NCBI RefSeq assembly: GCF_040183065.1
Contig: NC_091128.1
Coordinates: forward strand, 174,704,168-174,768,167
DNA: 64,000 bases
Origin: Periplaneta americana
Taxonomy: Eukaryota > Arthropoda > Insecta > Blattodea > Blattidae
Reading direction: 5' to 3'
The notes below the pieces were generated by a model. It ran no database searches, was not told the DNA's origin, and saw only the letters and a program-made list of their open reading frames with translations. Below, piece by piece: positions 1 to 11,975 of the stretch (positions are counted from its first letter, which is position 1; every line of letters begins with the position of its first letter). The position numbers and the translations under genes are program-made.

Positions 1-211
1 CGCGTTGAAACTCAACAACTGAAGTTGGATAGGTTCAAGAAAAAGTATTTGGTCTAAAAAAATCCATTCAGAGGGAGTATGTTTCATTTTTATGGAAGCA
101 AATAACTATCAAAAAGACAAGTAGTCTTCATTGAAAATAAATCTGAAAAATTTTTATTTGAACGTCTAACGAACTTAGTTTGCAGCAGCATTTGCTGCAC
201 AAGCCACTAGT
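1..211. repeat. Dispersed repeat R1, copy 1
   Basis: This block matches 10607-10815 in direct orientation with only scattered substitutions and small indels, from 'cgcgttgaaactc' to 'aagccactagt'. I see no coding capacity. The copy may start before the window, so its true left end is unknown. It is probably a fragment of an unidentified transposable element. Confidence 0.75.
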
Positions 212-826
212 CTAATTTATAAGAAGATATATTTTACTTTACAGTTAAACAAGATAATTGTTCATTTGTTAAATAATCACGTAGAAAGGATCATGCATAG
301 GGGATCTCTAAACTCTGCACTACAACTTTTCGTATCTCTTTATTATTAATTTTGTACTATTGTCATCTTCAGTGTTCAGAACTTTTCGTGAAGAATATTC
401 ATAACAACAGTATGAATGTTTATGATCATAACACTAGTCAACAGCATTTTTTGTGCCGACAAACAGAATGCTGATTATTACCAAGTCTGATGCGCTGATT
501 ACGAATATGTAATCAGATTTTTCCCATCACGTCAGGTTTCTGAGCACTGCAACGATGTTGTATTTTATGAATAGCCATAAATACAGTGCTGGCGGGAAGT
601 AACTAGGTATTATTAATTGGCTGTGGAATTTTTAATATTGATGCAACCATAATGAAAATTGTGTGTACGTGTAAATCATTAAATAGAGTTTGAACTTTTG
701 CGCGTCCGTAGTATAGATGGTGGCCGTGAGGGGCGGTTCGCGCAACAATAGCAAAGATGGTCGATTACCTGTTTGTTCGCGAACTGCACGCTATGAAGTG
801 TAGAATTCCGTTGTTTTCGTTCAGAG
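212..826. other. No gene recognised; AT-rich repeat-like sequence
   Basis: No convincing coding sequence is visible. Around 361-420 there is a phrase (cagtgttcag followed by aagaatattcataacaacag) resembling one unit of the 90 bp tandem array at 5440-5870, so this stretch probably contains a stray copy of that repeat. Confidence 0.5.
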
Positions 827-1003
827 ATGGTGTCATACAGCGAAAGGAAGGAACGTCACAATCCGTCCAGAGACAATAAAGAATTGGAAGCACGGATTCG
901 GGGCATTATCACCAATGTCCCACGCAACTTCCTCCAGAAGATTGTGGATTCCATTACCGGCTGCTTGAGGAAACTGGTGGAAGCCACAGGTGCCTACGTT
1001 TAA
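827..1003 (+). pseudogene. DDE transposase remnant, N- and C-terminal ends only
   Basis: A 58-codon frame starts MVSYSERKER and ends with LRKLVEATGAYV and a stop. The tail (ARIRGIITNVPRNFLQKIVDS...) has the layout of the C-terminal end of insect mariner-like DDE transposases, where the last helix precedes a 'G-A-Y/H-V' terminus. The beginning resembles the usual start of the same proteins, with the whole catalytic middle missing. I therefore read it as an internally deleted copy. Family assignment is by recognition of the terminal motif only, and the N-terminal match is weak. Confidence 0.5.
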
Positions 1004-1284
1004 TTTCGATGTATGCATACGTATTCCCATTTAACAAGGTACACATGAAATAAATTTCAATAATTTAGCTTTATAAATATAGAATTTATACACTTTTTTA
1101 ATACTTAGTATAAATGTACCAAGTCCTTCTTCACTTGACACATCTGAATCATGGTTTATTGATACTTGAAAGAAAATATAGACTTACAGGGTGCTTGGTA
1201 ATGACAACAGAGACAGTCAATCTGTATTTTGTTTAGTTCGGGTGTGGAGGTTTTGTTAGTAGTGTGAACTGTTCCGTGTGAAAT

Positions 1285-2575
1285 GAAATGAAGAAGCAAA
1301 GGCGTAGTTGTAAAAACTTTCAGAACCAATAGTATGGCGTGAACAAAAGAACCACGAAGATGACTGTTATTTCTGCTTAACCAATGTTATTGGATTTTCT
1401 TAAAAAAAAATAAGAGACTCGTTCAGTTCCCTAATCTCCCATCAGCTATAAGACCAATACCTCATGGAGAAAATTTACCTGTTCCCATTCCATCTTCTAC
1501 ATGGCAAGAAGAATCGGAATCTGACATAACGTCATCTGATGATGTGCAGCCCTCTACATCAAGGGATGACGTCTACATTCCAGATGAAGAGAGAGAAGAA
1601 AAGCCACATTTAAAACATAGGTGGAACTCAACGATCTGGTACGTGATTTGTACTTAACTAAACAGCTGGCTGAGCTTCTAGAATCTCGTCTTCAGGAATG
1701 GAAGGTGCTGGATAAAGGTACTAATGTTTCAATATTTAGAAACATAAATAAGGATCTATTACTATTTTTCATAGTTACAGATTCTGGAGTTTGTACATGC
1801 AGCGATGTAAATGGACTGATTAAAACTAGGTATTACACATAATGCTGAAGAGTGGCACTTATTTATAGATGCTTCTAAAATTAGTCTGAAAGCCGTTTTG
1901 TTACACAATCGTAATAAACTTTCCTATATATCTGTAGCATACAGTGCAGCAATGAAAGAAACATACGAAAACATGCGTCATATTCTTGAAGTCATTAAAA
2001 TATTAAAGCCATTGTTGGCATATTTGCGGGATCTTAAAGTCTTCTACATGGAATGCAGTGTGGATTCACAAAATATGCTTTTTTCCTGTGCCTTTGGGAC
2101 AGCCGAGATACTCAACATCACTATATAATCAAGGAATGGCCAAGAAGAGAAGATTTCACTCCTGGGAAATATAATATAAAATTTAAACCTTTAGTTGACC
2201 CACAAAAAATATATCTCCATCCTTTACACATTAAATTAGGGCTCATGAAAAACTTTATGAAAGGTATGGACACAACAGGCAAAGGTTTCAAATATCTACG
2301 AAGAATATTCCCTGGCTTGAGTGCTGCTGCAAAATTAAAAGAAGGAATATTCATTGGACCTCAGGTTAAAAAATGATGCGTGATCGATTTTTTTTATAAA
2401 AATTAACTCCAAACGAACGTGTAGCATGGGAGTCATTTAAAAGTGTTGTGAATGAGTTCCTCGGCAAAAAGAAGGAAGAAAATAATGACAACTAGTTCAG
2501 AGTCTCTTTCAAAATTATAAGAATTTTGGATACAGGATGTCTGTCAAAATTCACTTCCTTCAATTTTACTTCAAT
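1285..2575 (+). pseudogene. Multicopy transposon-associated ORF, 5' part, frameshifted and interrupted
   Basis: Several consecutive + frames together read as one known insect multicopy protein of unknown function. A start near 1285 (MKKQRRSCKNF) is followed after an internal deletion by a REQKNHEDDCYFCL segment. Next comes ELNDLVRDLYLTKQ at 1624, then a FIDASKISLKAVLLHN segment, then GFTKYAFFLCLWDSRD at about 2059, and VDPQKIYLHPLHIKLGLMK at about 2200. At least four frame changes and a stop make it nonfunctional. The reading is cut off at about 2575 by an antisense LINE and resumes at 4944 on the other side. The family is common in insect genomes as near-identical copies; its role is unknown to me. 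Confidence 0.7.
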
Positions 2576-2576
2576 T

Positions 2577-4943
2577 TTTATTTCAAATATACAGAATAAA
2601 GAAATATAATTACAAAACAAACAAAGAGAAATACAAATAAAATAATACAAGCAATATAAAAAGAAGATACAGTAGTATTAACAAAATTTGAGACCGAATG
2701 AGCAGCGCTCGTGCTCGGTCGCAGTTCAGATATAATATTAAAATAAAAAAATAATAATATAAATAAATAAGTAAAATAAAATAGGAACTAAAATATAATT
2801 ACAGCGGCAATGGAATTATATAATATAATATTAACACTAGAGAAGAATAATATCGCACGTGAAAAGTAGGACTAATATATATTTCAAAATTATAGAATAC
2901 AAATATAATATAGGTTGATTAATTCATACACATAGGCTATAAATTTATTTAATCAAATTGAAGATATTAACACGTGTCTAATTTTCTTGTTATATGTTAG
3001 TGGGTTACATGTTAGAAGTTCTGGGTGTAATTTAGTTAAAGCATTGTACAACCAAGGGCCAAAATTTATGCTATGCTTTAGACCAGCAGATGTGAGACAT
3101 TTAGGTTCTACTAATGTTGAATTAATATTTCGTCTTGTGTCATAATTGTGTGTCTGTAATACAAACTTATTACGATTTTTATGATAAAATTTTAACAGCG
3201 TATACTTATAAATTTGTTCAATATTAAATACATTAAATTCAGAATAAATTAATTTAGTTGGATAATCGAAACGTTTCTTCAAACAAATTTTAATTATTCG
3301 TTTTTGTAGTGAATTTAACGGACTAAGATTAATTTTTGTACTTCCACCCCAAACAATTATACCATATTGAATGATAGACTGAATAATGGCCAAATAAACA
3401 TTTCGTAGAACTCTAATAGGTAAGTAGCATCGAAGATTAACGAATGTATAAATTGTTTTACGAAGCCTCTTACAAAGATAAGTAATGTGATGAGGCCATT
3501 TTAAATTCTGATCAATAATGATACCCAGATATTTGACATACGTGGCTTCTTTCAAAGGTGGACATTTACAACTTTTGGGATCTAAACAATTTTCACTGTG
3601 TATTATTAGTCTATATTTATCGCTAAATTTTAAATTTTGAACACTGGCAGCTGTTAACGAAAAAGGAACTAAAGTTGATTTAGATATATTTAAAGAAAGG
3701 AAGTTGGAATTAAGCCATTTTTTAACAATGTTAGCACCTATATTAGCATTTCTATATGCTTCCTGCCAAGAATAACCACTGAAAATAACTACTGTATCAT
3801 CCGCATATGAATATATAGATCCATTAAATTTTTCTAAATTTATATTTAGCAGATCATTAACATATATTAGAAATAAAATAGGTCCCAAAATTGTTCCTTG
3901 CGGTACACCTATATCAATATATTTGTATTCACTAAATTGATCTTCAATTTTGGTCATTTGCCTTCTGTTACTAAAATATGATTGGAATAATTTTAAAACT
4001 ATACCTCTAACTCCAATAGTATGTAGTTTGTCCAAAAGTAAATTATGATTGATAGTGTCAAAAGCTTTCCGTAGATCCAAGAAAATACCCAAACATTTGT
4101 TTCCGATATCTAGTTCATTGATAATTTTTCCAGTAACATTAATAAGAGCATCATCAGTAGAAATATTATTGCGGAAACCAAACTGATTTTTAGAGAGGAT
4201 TTTATGTTTTTCTAAATAATTTATTAATCTATTCTTTAAACATTTTTCAAGCAATTTGGAAAATGTTGGAAGTAAAGATATAGTTATTTAAATTATTTTT
4301 ATCTCCAGATTTGTATATTGGAATTACTATGGCACATTTCAAAACATCTGGGAATATACCTTGCACAAAACATAAGTTAAAAATATGAACCATGGGTTTT
4401 AATATATATTTGATAATAATTTTGAAAGTATTATTCTTAATTCCATCTATACCAGGAGCAACATTATTTTTTAACTTCTTAACCAAAATAATAATTTCAT
4501 CTTCAGTTACAGGGAAAAGAAACATGGAGGAAGCTAAATATTCATCTTGTGTCTCATTTTGTAGAGAAGAGTTAAAATTTGACTTATTAATGTTAGAAGT
4601 AACTTTGTGTCCTATCTCTGAAAAATAATTATTAAATTCGTTTGCAATCTCTTTTCTGCAATTTAATATTTCACCCTTATCGTTTTTTAACTCCTTGATT
4701 GGCTGTTTATTTTGTACATTTACATCTGTAGCTTCATTTATAACTTGCCAGAATTTTTTAGGTTCATTTTTGTATCTATCAAATTTGGATTCATAATATT
4801 TAATTTTCGTTTTTTGAATGATAAGAGTTAACATATTTCTATATGCTCTGTAGTAATTTTTTAGTTGTACGTTACTTGGATTCTTTTTAACTTTTAAAGC
4901 AAGTTTGTCTCTTGTACGAATAGAATTAATAATGCCGGCCTGC
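2577..4943 (-). mobile_element. 5'-truncated non-LTR retrotransposon (CR1/L2/jockey-like)
   Basis: The element lies antisense to, and inside, the multicopy ORF of 1285-5141. The host protein reading resumes right after it (LHSHLDFFPKNLGAVS at 4944). It contains a reverse transcriptase (2953-4940) and a roughly 370 bp AT-rich 3' untranslated region (2577-2952). The 3' end carries imperfect short repeats (aaattgaag) of the kind seen in CR1/L2-type tails. The 5' side lacks the endonuclease, as expected for incomplete reverse transcription. Clade assignment is by motif style only. Confidence 0.75.
2953..4940 (-). pseudogene. LINE reverse transcriptase, one frame break
   Basis: Two frames (4951-4247 and 4254-2953) make up one reverse transcriptase. 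The upstream frame carries the spacer and first RT blocks (VAPGIDGIKNNTFK; VIPIYKSGDKNN). The downstream frame has QFGFRNNISTDDAL, FLDLRKAFDTINH, the catalytic YADD (YADDTVVIF), then YVKYLGIII and a C-terminal cysteine-poor tail. The break is at about 4290, where the usual 'YRPISLLPTFSK' block has lost its R-P-I. The missing length is 2 mod 3, probably 8 bases. Otherwise the frames are clean, so the insertion is fairly young. Confidence 0.8.
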
Positions 4944-5141
4944 ATTCTCATTTAGATTTTTTCCTAAAAACTTGGGTGCAGTGAGTGACGAACAAGGGGA
5001 ACGCTTTCACCAACACATTTTACAGATGGAACAGCCTTATAAAGGGAGATGGGATCCATCTATGATGGGTGATTACTGCTCGTTCATACAAAGAGAGAAT
5101 ACTAAAGCACACACAAAAAAGACGCCTCCTTCCACTACGTA
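4944..5141 (+). pseudogene. Multicopy transposon-associated ORF, 3' part
   Basis: This is the continuation of the degenerate ORF of 1285-2575 after the LINE. The + frame reads FFPKNLGAVSDEQGERF, then QMEQPYKGRWDPSMMGDYC and IQRENTKAHTKK before the stop. This is the normal C-terminal portion of that insect multicopy family. Together with the 5' part it defines the pre-insertion locus, and the LINE is the interruption. Confidence 0.65.
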
Positions 5142-5439
5142 AATGTATTTACGTAATTTACGTATTTACATCATTATAACATGAAGGATACTTTATATTT
5201 AGTATCAACACCACTATAATAGCGAAAGACTATGTTTATGCATTCTGCATTAGATATTAAAAATGTGGAACTGCTTAGTTAGTATCGAACTTTTCAGAAG
5301 TGTAATAAGGGTAATAACTGAAAATCTGAGGGTGCTGCTGAAAAATGGGTTCCATTTTTGGATTCAGCATGGCAAATATGTGGATAGTAGCAATGTTTCA
5401 TTTCGGCACAATTTTCAAAGTTAAAATTTGTTGACTAGT
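5142..5439. other. No gene recognised
   Basis: AT-rich sequence with a near-palindromic acgtaaatgtatttacgtaa at about 5138-5157. No coding or RNA gene is visible. Confidence 0.4.
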
Positions 5440-5870
5440 GTAATTATACTATTTTCAGTATTCTTAGTATTTGAGAAAGAATAAAATAACAGTAAAAGTG
5501 AATAGTCATAAACTATATTTCAGTGTTCAGAGTCTTTGTCAAAGAATAATAACAATAATAAGTCATCTTCATGATTTATAATCAAGCTATATTTCAGTGT
5601 TCATAATCCTCGACAAAGAATAACAACAATAGCCTATATAGTAAGTGAGTAGTCATCTTCATGATTTATAACCAAGCTATATTTCAGTGTTCATAATCCT
5701 CGACAAAGAATAATAACAATAGCCTATATAGTAAGTGAGTAGTCATCTTCATTATTTATAACCAAGCTATATTTCAGTGTTCATAATCTTTGACAAAGAA
5801 TATTCATAACAACAATATAAGTGAGTAGTCATAAACTATATTTCAGTGTTCAGAGCCTTTGAAAAAATAC
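5440..5870. repeat. Tandem repeat, about 90 bp period, ~5 copies
   Basis: The phrase 'agtcatcttcatgattta' recurs at 5561, 5651 and 5741, an exact 90 bp spacing. Each is followed by ctatatttcagtgttcataa, an (a)caaagaat block and gcctatatagtaagtgag. Degenerate flanking units start at about 5503 and 5826. It is a small minisatellite and noncoding. Confidence 0.85.
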
Positions 5871-6169
5871 AGAATAACGCTTATCACAATAATTTAAGTT
5901 TTTTTAGGTACTAAGATCCAATTTGGATTTTTTTTTTAGGTTCAACAGAATTCACATATGCGACTCTTACGATCATGATCAGGAAAAGTACTGAAGAAAT
6001 TAGGTGTTCAGAAGCAAGAAAAAAAAATAGATAAAACCCACAAATCCAGTTCCTAATTATAATGAATAGACTTTATTATTTGGTCTTTATTTTTGGGAAA
6101 ATCTTCAACCGTGGCCTATACCTGTTTGCAAATTAAAAAATGGTGCAATACTACATATGAAAGCACTAA
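5871..6169. other. No gene recognised
   Basis: Noncoding AT-rich sequence with short homopolymer runs. I see no supported feature. Confidence 0.4.
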
Positions 6170-6170
6170 C

Positions 6171-6205
<35 letters not shown>
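6170..6205. repeat. (AAT)n microsatellite
   Basis: A run of about 12 AAT units directly abuts the SINE-like sequence that starts at 6206. It may be the tail of an older retroelement. Confidence 0.9.
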
Positions 6206-6206
<1 letters not shown>

Positions 6207-6370
6207 CCCTCGCCGTGGCGTCGTAGTTTAAGGCATCCTTCCTAGGACTCGCGTTACGGAATGCGCTCTGGTTCGGATCCTCATGGGGGAAGAAATTTTC
6301 TCAGAATCTGTCAATCTGTTTCCAGTGAGTCGGTGACCAAACACAGGAATTTTAAGTACGATATCGCATT
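6206..6370 (+). mobile_element. tRNA-derived SINE (SINE-D)
   Basis: The head 'cgtggcgtcgtagtttaagg' has the spacing of a tRNA A box, and 'ctggttcggatcct' at about 6268 resembles a B box. The downstream body is non-tRNA. No clear target-site duplication is visible. This is a single copy in the window, so the call rests on the pol III promoter layout. Confidence 0.5.
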
Positions 6371-7393
6371 TTCGTGAAAAAAATCACTGAAGAACTAGAA
6401 CGACGTGGAAATGTTGAAGAAGGAATTTCATATAGGTGTATATATATTTTATTTTGTAGGATTGCTATGGAAACACAAACAAAACAACAGCGAATGTTGG
6501 CTCCTGAGAGGATAAAAAGAAAGGAGGGAACACTCCAAGCAAATATGCTTGATATCGGTGCGACGGATATGACGTCAAACTACACCTTCTATGCCCCATA
6601 ATCCTCCGCGAAATACCGCCAATCGCCAAATATTCAATTGCTACTATAGGTTTCGGTCATACGTAAGCGGTTTAGAATGGCTGTGGAGGTAACAGGAGTA
6701 TTAGCAGATTATTATATCGATGTATATTTCACTGTATATTTATTAAAAGTGTTACGGTTGTGACATGGACTGAACATTTCATTTCCACATGCTTTCTTTT
6801 ATCAAGAAGAATATTAGCACACCTTCACATGTTAAAGCATAAGGGGACATATCAATGGACATATCCTACAGTTAAGCCCAGCAGAATATTAGCTTATTTA
6901 AAAAAAAAAGTAACACTTGTTGAACTTGACTACACTTTTGAAATATTCACAACAACATAAACAATTTGTAATCGTAATAATATGAACAAAACAGCTGATA
7001 AACACGCCGGAATAAGAGATGAACTATGGGTAATTTGACGGCCATACTAGTACACCTTTTTGGTTCCACCGTTTCAAGCTTATGGCCCAGGGTTGGTTGG
7101 CTCTTTAGGATTTGCATACGTTTCACAACTCCGAGCTGAGCAAAAGTAAAAGTTCAGCTCTAATTGCCCCGCTTCAGTAGGCCTACCAGCACGACAGCGT
7201 GTGCTGTTCTGAGTTGCAGAATCGCGCCCTCTCACGACTGACTGATCGGAATGTTTGCGGAACTCCCGCCATACGGATATTGTGGCTGAATAAACGGAGT
7301 TGTTAAAAAATATTTTTTTTTTTCTTCGTCGGTGCAAGGGCAAGGTTTCCTTCGATAAGCTTAAACAATGAACTGTATCGAGAATATTACATT
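6371..7393. other. No gene recognised
   Basis: Several short open frames occur, the longest under 90 codons, but none has recognisable motifs or a convincing start. I treat the stretch as noncoding. Confidence 0.4.
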
Positions 7394-8285
7394 AAGGGAA
7401 GACTCCACTGAAAACTATGAAAATTTTCCCAAATTTTTTTTGCTATTTCACTTATTCAGAATTTATATTTTCATACCCCAAATGGATTCAGCTCAATTCT
7501 GATTACAAATACTCGTATGTTTACACATTTTAAATTAAGGCTGGAGGGGGGCGTGGAATTTAAACAGCTGTCAAAATTGTTTATCATCGAAGAATTCTTT
7601 TTTAAAATTTCTACTAACTTTTTGTTGGCTCCCTGAAGTTACTAGATGAATGTAGCGGAGGAGAATATTAATTTACATAAATATTAATTTTATTTCCAAA
7701 TCTATTTTTCTGTATTCATTTTTGTTGATTCAACACCAACTTTCTTATGCCAAATATTAATCAATCTGGATGAAATTTTTACTGCAAGTATTTATAAGGT
7801 AGCTGCATGTTTCTATGCATTTATTTTGTGAGAAATGCTGCTAGTTTATAGAAACATGCAGCTAACTCATAAATACTTACAGTAAAAATTTCATCCAGAT
7901 TGATTAATATTTGGCATAAGAAAGTTGGTGTTGAATCAACAAAAATGAACACAGAAAAATAGATTTGAAAATAAAATGAATATTTATGTAAATTAATATT
8001 CTCCTCCGCTACATTCATCTAGTAAATTCAGGGATCCAACAAAAAGTTACTAGATTTGTAATCAGAAATTTTGAAAAAGAATTCTTCGATGAAAAACAAT
8101 TTTGACAGCTCTTTAAATTTCACGCCCCCTTCTAGCCTTAATTTAAAAAGTGTAAACATACGAGTATTTGTAATCAGAATTGAGCTGAATCCATTTGGGG
8201 TATGAAAATACAAATTCTGAATAAGTGAAATAGCTAAAAAAAAAATTTGGAAAAATTTTAATGATTTTCAGTGGAGTCTTCCCTT
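7394..8285. mobile_element. Foldback element, ~420 bp inverted arms
   Basis: The left arm (7394-7816, starting aagggaagactccac) is the reverse complement of the right arm (7848-8285, ending gtggagtcttccctt). A 31 bp spacer separates them, and there are scattered mismatches plus small indels. A transcript would form a hairpin almost 0.9 kb long. No transposase is encoded; short minus-strand frames inside are chance. Target duplications are unclear: the arm ends are flanked by 'att' and 'gaa'. Confidence 0.85.
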
Positions 8286-8464
8286 GAAGGGACGGAATCC
8301 TCGGAACTTTGGTCTCTTTTTCTTTCTTTTACTTGCTCATAAAAATTATAAGAGGAAGTACCGGTAGTTATATTCTCTCCAGCTTTAATTAAACATAACA
8401 AAAATCCAGGTTGCCAGGCGACGATAGAAAACAAAAGATGTGATAACAAAGTGATGAAATGAGA

Positions 8465-9284
8465 AGTACTTACTTACTGGCTTTTAAGGAACCCGCAGGT
8501 TCATTACCGCCCTCACATAAGCCCGCCATCGGTCCCTATCCTGTACAATATTAATCCACTCTCTATCATCATATCCCACCTCCCTCAAATTCATTTTAAT
8601 ATTATCCTCCCACCTGCGTCTCGGCCTCCCCAAAGGTCTTTTTCCCTCCGGTCTCCCAACTAACACTCTATATGCATTTCTGGATTCGCCCATACGTGCT
8701 ACATACCCTGCCCATCTCGAACGTCTGGATTTAATGTTCCTAATTAATATCTGGTGAAGAATACAATGCGTGCAGTTCTGTGTTGTGTAACTTTCTCCAT
8801 TCTCCTGTAACTTCATCCCGCTTAGCCCCAAATATTTTCCTAAGAACCTTATTCTCAATTACCCTTAATTTCTGTTCCTCTCAAAGTAAGAGTCCAAGTT
8901 TCACAACCATACAGAACAACCGGTAATATAACTGTTTTATAAATTCTAATTTTCAGATTTTTGGCAGCAGACTAGATGACAAAAGCTTCTGAACTGAATA
9001 ATAACACGCATTTCCCATATTTATTCTGCGTTTAATTTCCTCCCAAGTGTCATTTATATTTGTTATTGTTGCTCCAAGATATTGAATTTTTTCACCTCTT
9101 CGAAAGATAAATATCCAATTTTTATGTTTCCATTTCGTACAATATTCTGGTCATGAGACATAATCATATACTTTGTCTTTTCGGGATTTACTTCCAAACC
9201 TATCGCTTTACTTGCTTCAAGTAAAATTTCCTTGTTTTCCCTAATTTTTTGTGGATTTTCTCCTAACATATTCACGTCATCCGC
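8465..9284 (-). mobile_element. LINE-A fragment, RT C-terminal region
   Basis: Minus-strand frames match the fuller LINE-A copy at 52350-53495. They include GENPQKIRENKEILLEASKA, then the C-terminal part with [19 protein letters not shown] and [19 protein letters not shown]. Frames are broken around 8860-9060. The 3' end is followed by a short (CTTA)n tract at 8468-8477, the family tail. The 5' end is truncated inside the YADD codons, at nearly the same base as the copy ending at 31804. Confidence 0.85.
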
Positions 9285-9648
9285 AGAGAAAGCAGCTGAC
9301 GTATCACAATATAGGGGTGCCATTTCAAATTTCAAAGAGGGGGCTGAGTAGTGAAACTAAAAATGAAATTAAAACTGGTTTTAAACTATGGCTCAATATC
9401 TAAAGTGATATGTTTTTTTTTTTTGTTTCTTTAAATGGAATTTAATTGAAATAAATAGTTATTTACACTGAGAAGTTTTGACGTAAAAGCACTGTATACA
9501 TAAGCTTATCGCTCTGGAAGAGATCTTCATTAACATCAGGTATGCCGTTCACCATTTACTATGATAGCGAGATAAAATAAATTTCATTGAAACAATTAGA
9601 AAATATTAATGTTACAAGTCACGCTGGTAGCATTACTATTCGCTATAA
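9285..9648. other. No gene recognised
   Basis: Noncoding AT-rich sequence with a short poly-T. No supported feature. Confidence 0.4.
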
Positions 9649-10600
9649 TCTATATATATAATTTGAACTGGTAATGGAAATTACGGTAAAACGGCTGAAC
9701 GGATTTTAATGAGTGACCCCTCATTTTCATGCCTGGCATCAAAAGTTTTTCGGAAAAGTAGTAGTTTTCAGTGAAATGTCAATTTTCCTACATAATTTTC
9801 CTACTTTCCAAAATCCATCTCTTGTCAGTTTTGAGAACTAATTTTATTGAATCACGGCCGACTTGATTGAATTTAAGAACAAAACACACACTACAATAAA
9901 CAATAGGCTATTACACGAAGGCCATGACCTGCAGGATTGCAGACATATTTAGAGCTCAATTCAATTTGTTATTAAAAACTGATTCTGCAGTGTATAATTT
10001 TCTGAGTACAGCTGTGTATTGGATATTCAAATCTACGAAACTTGAGGTGGTTTGATGGCATTATTACCATTAGAAATTAAATATTATTATAGTTAATATC
10101 ATGATGCGTCTATTCTTCATTAATTGTACATAATATTGATGCTATATTGATGACATGAAAGTGAAACGTTTTGAGGTTATGTAAGTAAATGTAGAGAATA
10201 TCTTAATTTAATCTTCATTTCTATAATTTACTGAGTGACTGCTATATATAACTACAAATAAGTAGTAAGATAATAATATTGTTATTAAAAATCAAATGTC
10301 ATTGTCTTCAGTATTGGCTCGACAGAGCGCAAAAATTACAGTTCCTAAGGAAAGATAAAAAGGTATTACTTACTGATAAAATAAGAGGCCTAGAAAATTG
10401 TATAGTCTCCAGATCGTTTCAGCAAGATCTCTTAGTAGAATAAAATGATTTTACGCTCTACATTTCAAGTTCTACATGCAGCAGCTATACAAAAATGCTA
10501 TTGTTCGAAAGCTTAGCAAACCTGACATTTTTTTTAACTTTTGCCTACAATCCACAATGACCTGAAATAGCTACTGCTATCGTCCTGACATTGATACTTG
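9649..10600. mobile_element. Possible Helitron-like element, 5' end only
   Basis: A 'TCTATATATATAA' start preceded by A is followed by 'aaaacggctgaacggatttt'. This resembles the element that begins at 19742 (TCTATATTAATAATAAA ... ggctgaacggatttcgatg). I cannot find a CTAG-type 3' end, so the right limit is arbitrary and the call is tentative. No ORF is present. Confidence 0.3.
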
Positions 10601-10606
10601 GGTTTT

Positions 10607-10815
10607 CGCGTTGAAACTCAAAACTGAAGTTGGATAGGTTCAAGAAAAAGTATTTGGCCAAAAAAATCCATTCAGAGGGAGTATGTTTCATTATTATGGA
10701 AGCAAATAACTATAAAAAAGACAAGTATTCTTCATTGAAAATAAATCTGGAAAATGTTTATTTGAACGTCTAACGAACTTAGATTGCAGCAGTATTTGCT
10801 GCACAAGCCACTAGT
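10607..10815. repeat. Dispersed repeat R1, copy 2
   Basis: Direct-orientation copy of window positions 1-211, about 93% alike by eye, ending at the same 'aagccactagt'. The flanks beyond that point diverge (aaagttataag here, ctaatttataag in copy 1). Confidence 0.75.
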
Positions 10816-11177
10816 AAAGTTATAAGTTTCAGTAGTTAATTTCCTTCTTATACCTGTCTGTACAGTGACAACAGTTCTTCTTCTTTTTCTGGCTTTTACA
10901 GTCACATTCGCTGTCACTGAAATTGTCTCAAGTTGGAGAGGCAGCCAGTTTCTTACGCAAGATTCCGATACACTCTCCATAATTTTTATGAGTCCAGCTC
11001 TTCTGAGAAAGACACTAACGTAAACAAACCAGTTCTCCGTTCTTTAGTACCCAGATCTCTTTTGAAATTGGTCAATCGCGGACAGGTCTATTTTTTAAAA
11101 ATCTTTGTTCTGAAGCAGCTGTAAAAGAAATTGTTTCTGTAAGTACAACTTGCAGTTTTGTACACACTTCAGCCCAA
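10816..11177. other. No gene recognised
   Basis: Short open frames on both strands lack motifs. Noncoding as far as I can tell. Confidence 0.4.
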
Positions 11178-11534
<357 letters not shown>

Positions 11535-11699
11535 TCATTTGTTGATGAACATAACAGGCAAAGCCCAATTACAATGTTCACGACTAACAAATTAATTGAT
11601 AAAACATAAACAAGGAAAAGGAAAGTACACTTATGAAAAACTGAAACATAATAGAAAAAAGAGAACGAAAAAAAGAGAAATTGAAATAAGGTGTGAAAG

Positions 11700-11975
11700 T
11701 AGCTTCAGATTAACTAACAACAATATTCTGTAAAATATGATAACAAATAATTCTGTATCTAGAGAAATTCATATTGAAAATATCAACATTCGGATGAGGA
11801 TGTAATTTATTGTATAACTGTAACATTTGGAAAACTGGGGAATTTTTGTGGGATTCAGTATTTGTCCTTGGTATGTAATAGTAATATGCGTTACAAGAGC
11901 GGTATGTTGAAGTTTTCATGTTCGAGGAAAAGTTTGAAAAAGCGAAACGTAGTTGATCTTTTTTAATTTCCAAGA
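11700..11975 (-). pseudogene. LINE C-terminal fragment
   Basis: A minus frame reads RTNTESHKNSPVFQMLQLYN and ends DIFNMNFSRYRIICYHILQ. This is the 'N-SP-RM---YN' style C-terminal tail that follows reverse transcriptase in jockey-like LINEs. It may belong to the same element as 12622-13290, which also ends in this kind of sequence. Confidence 0.45.
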
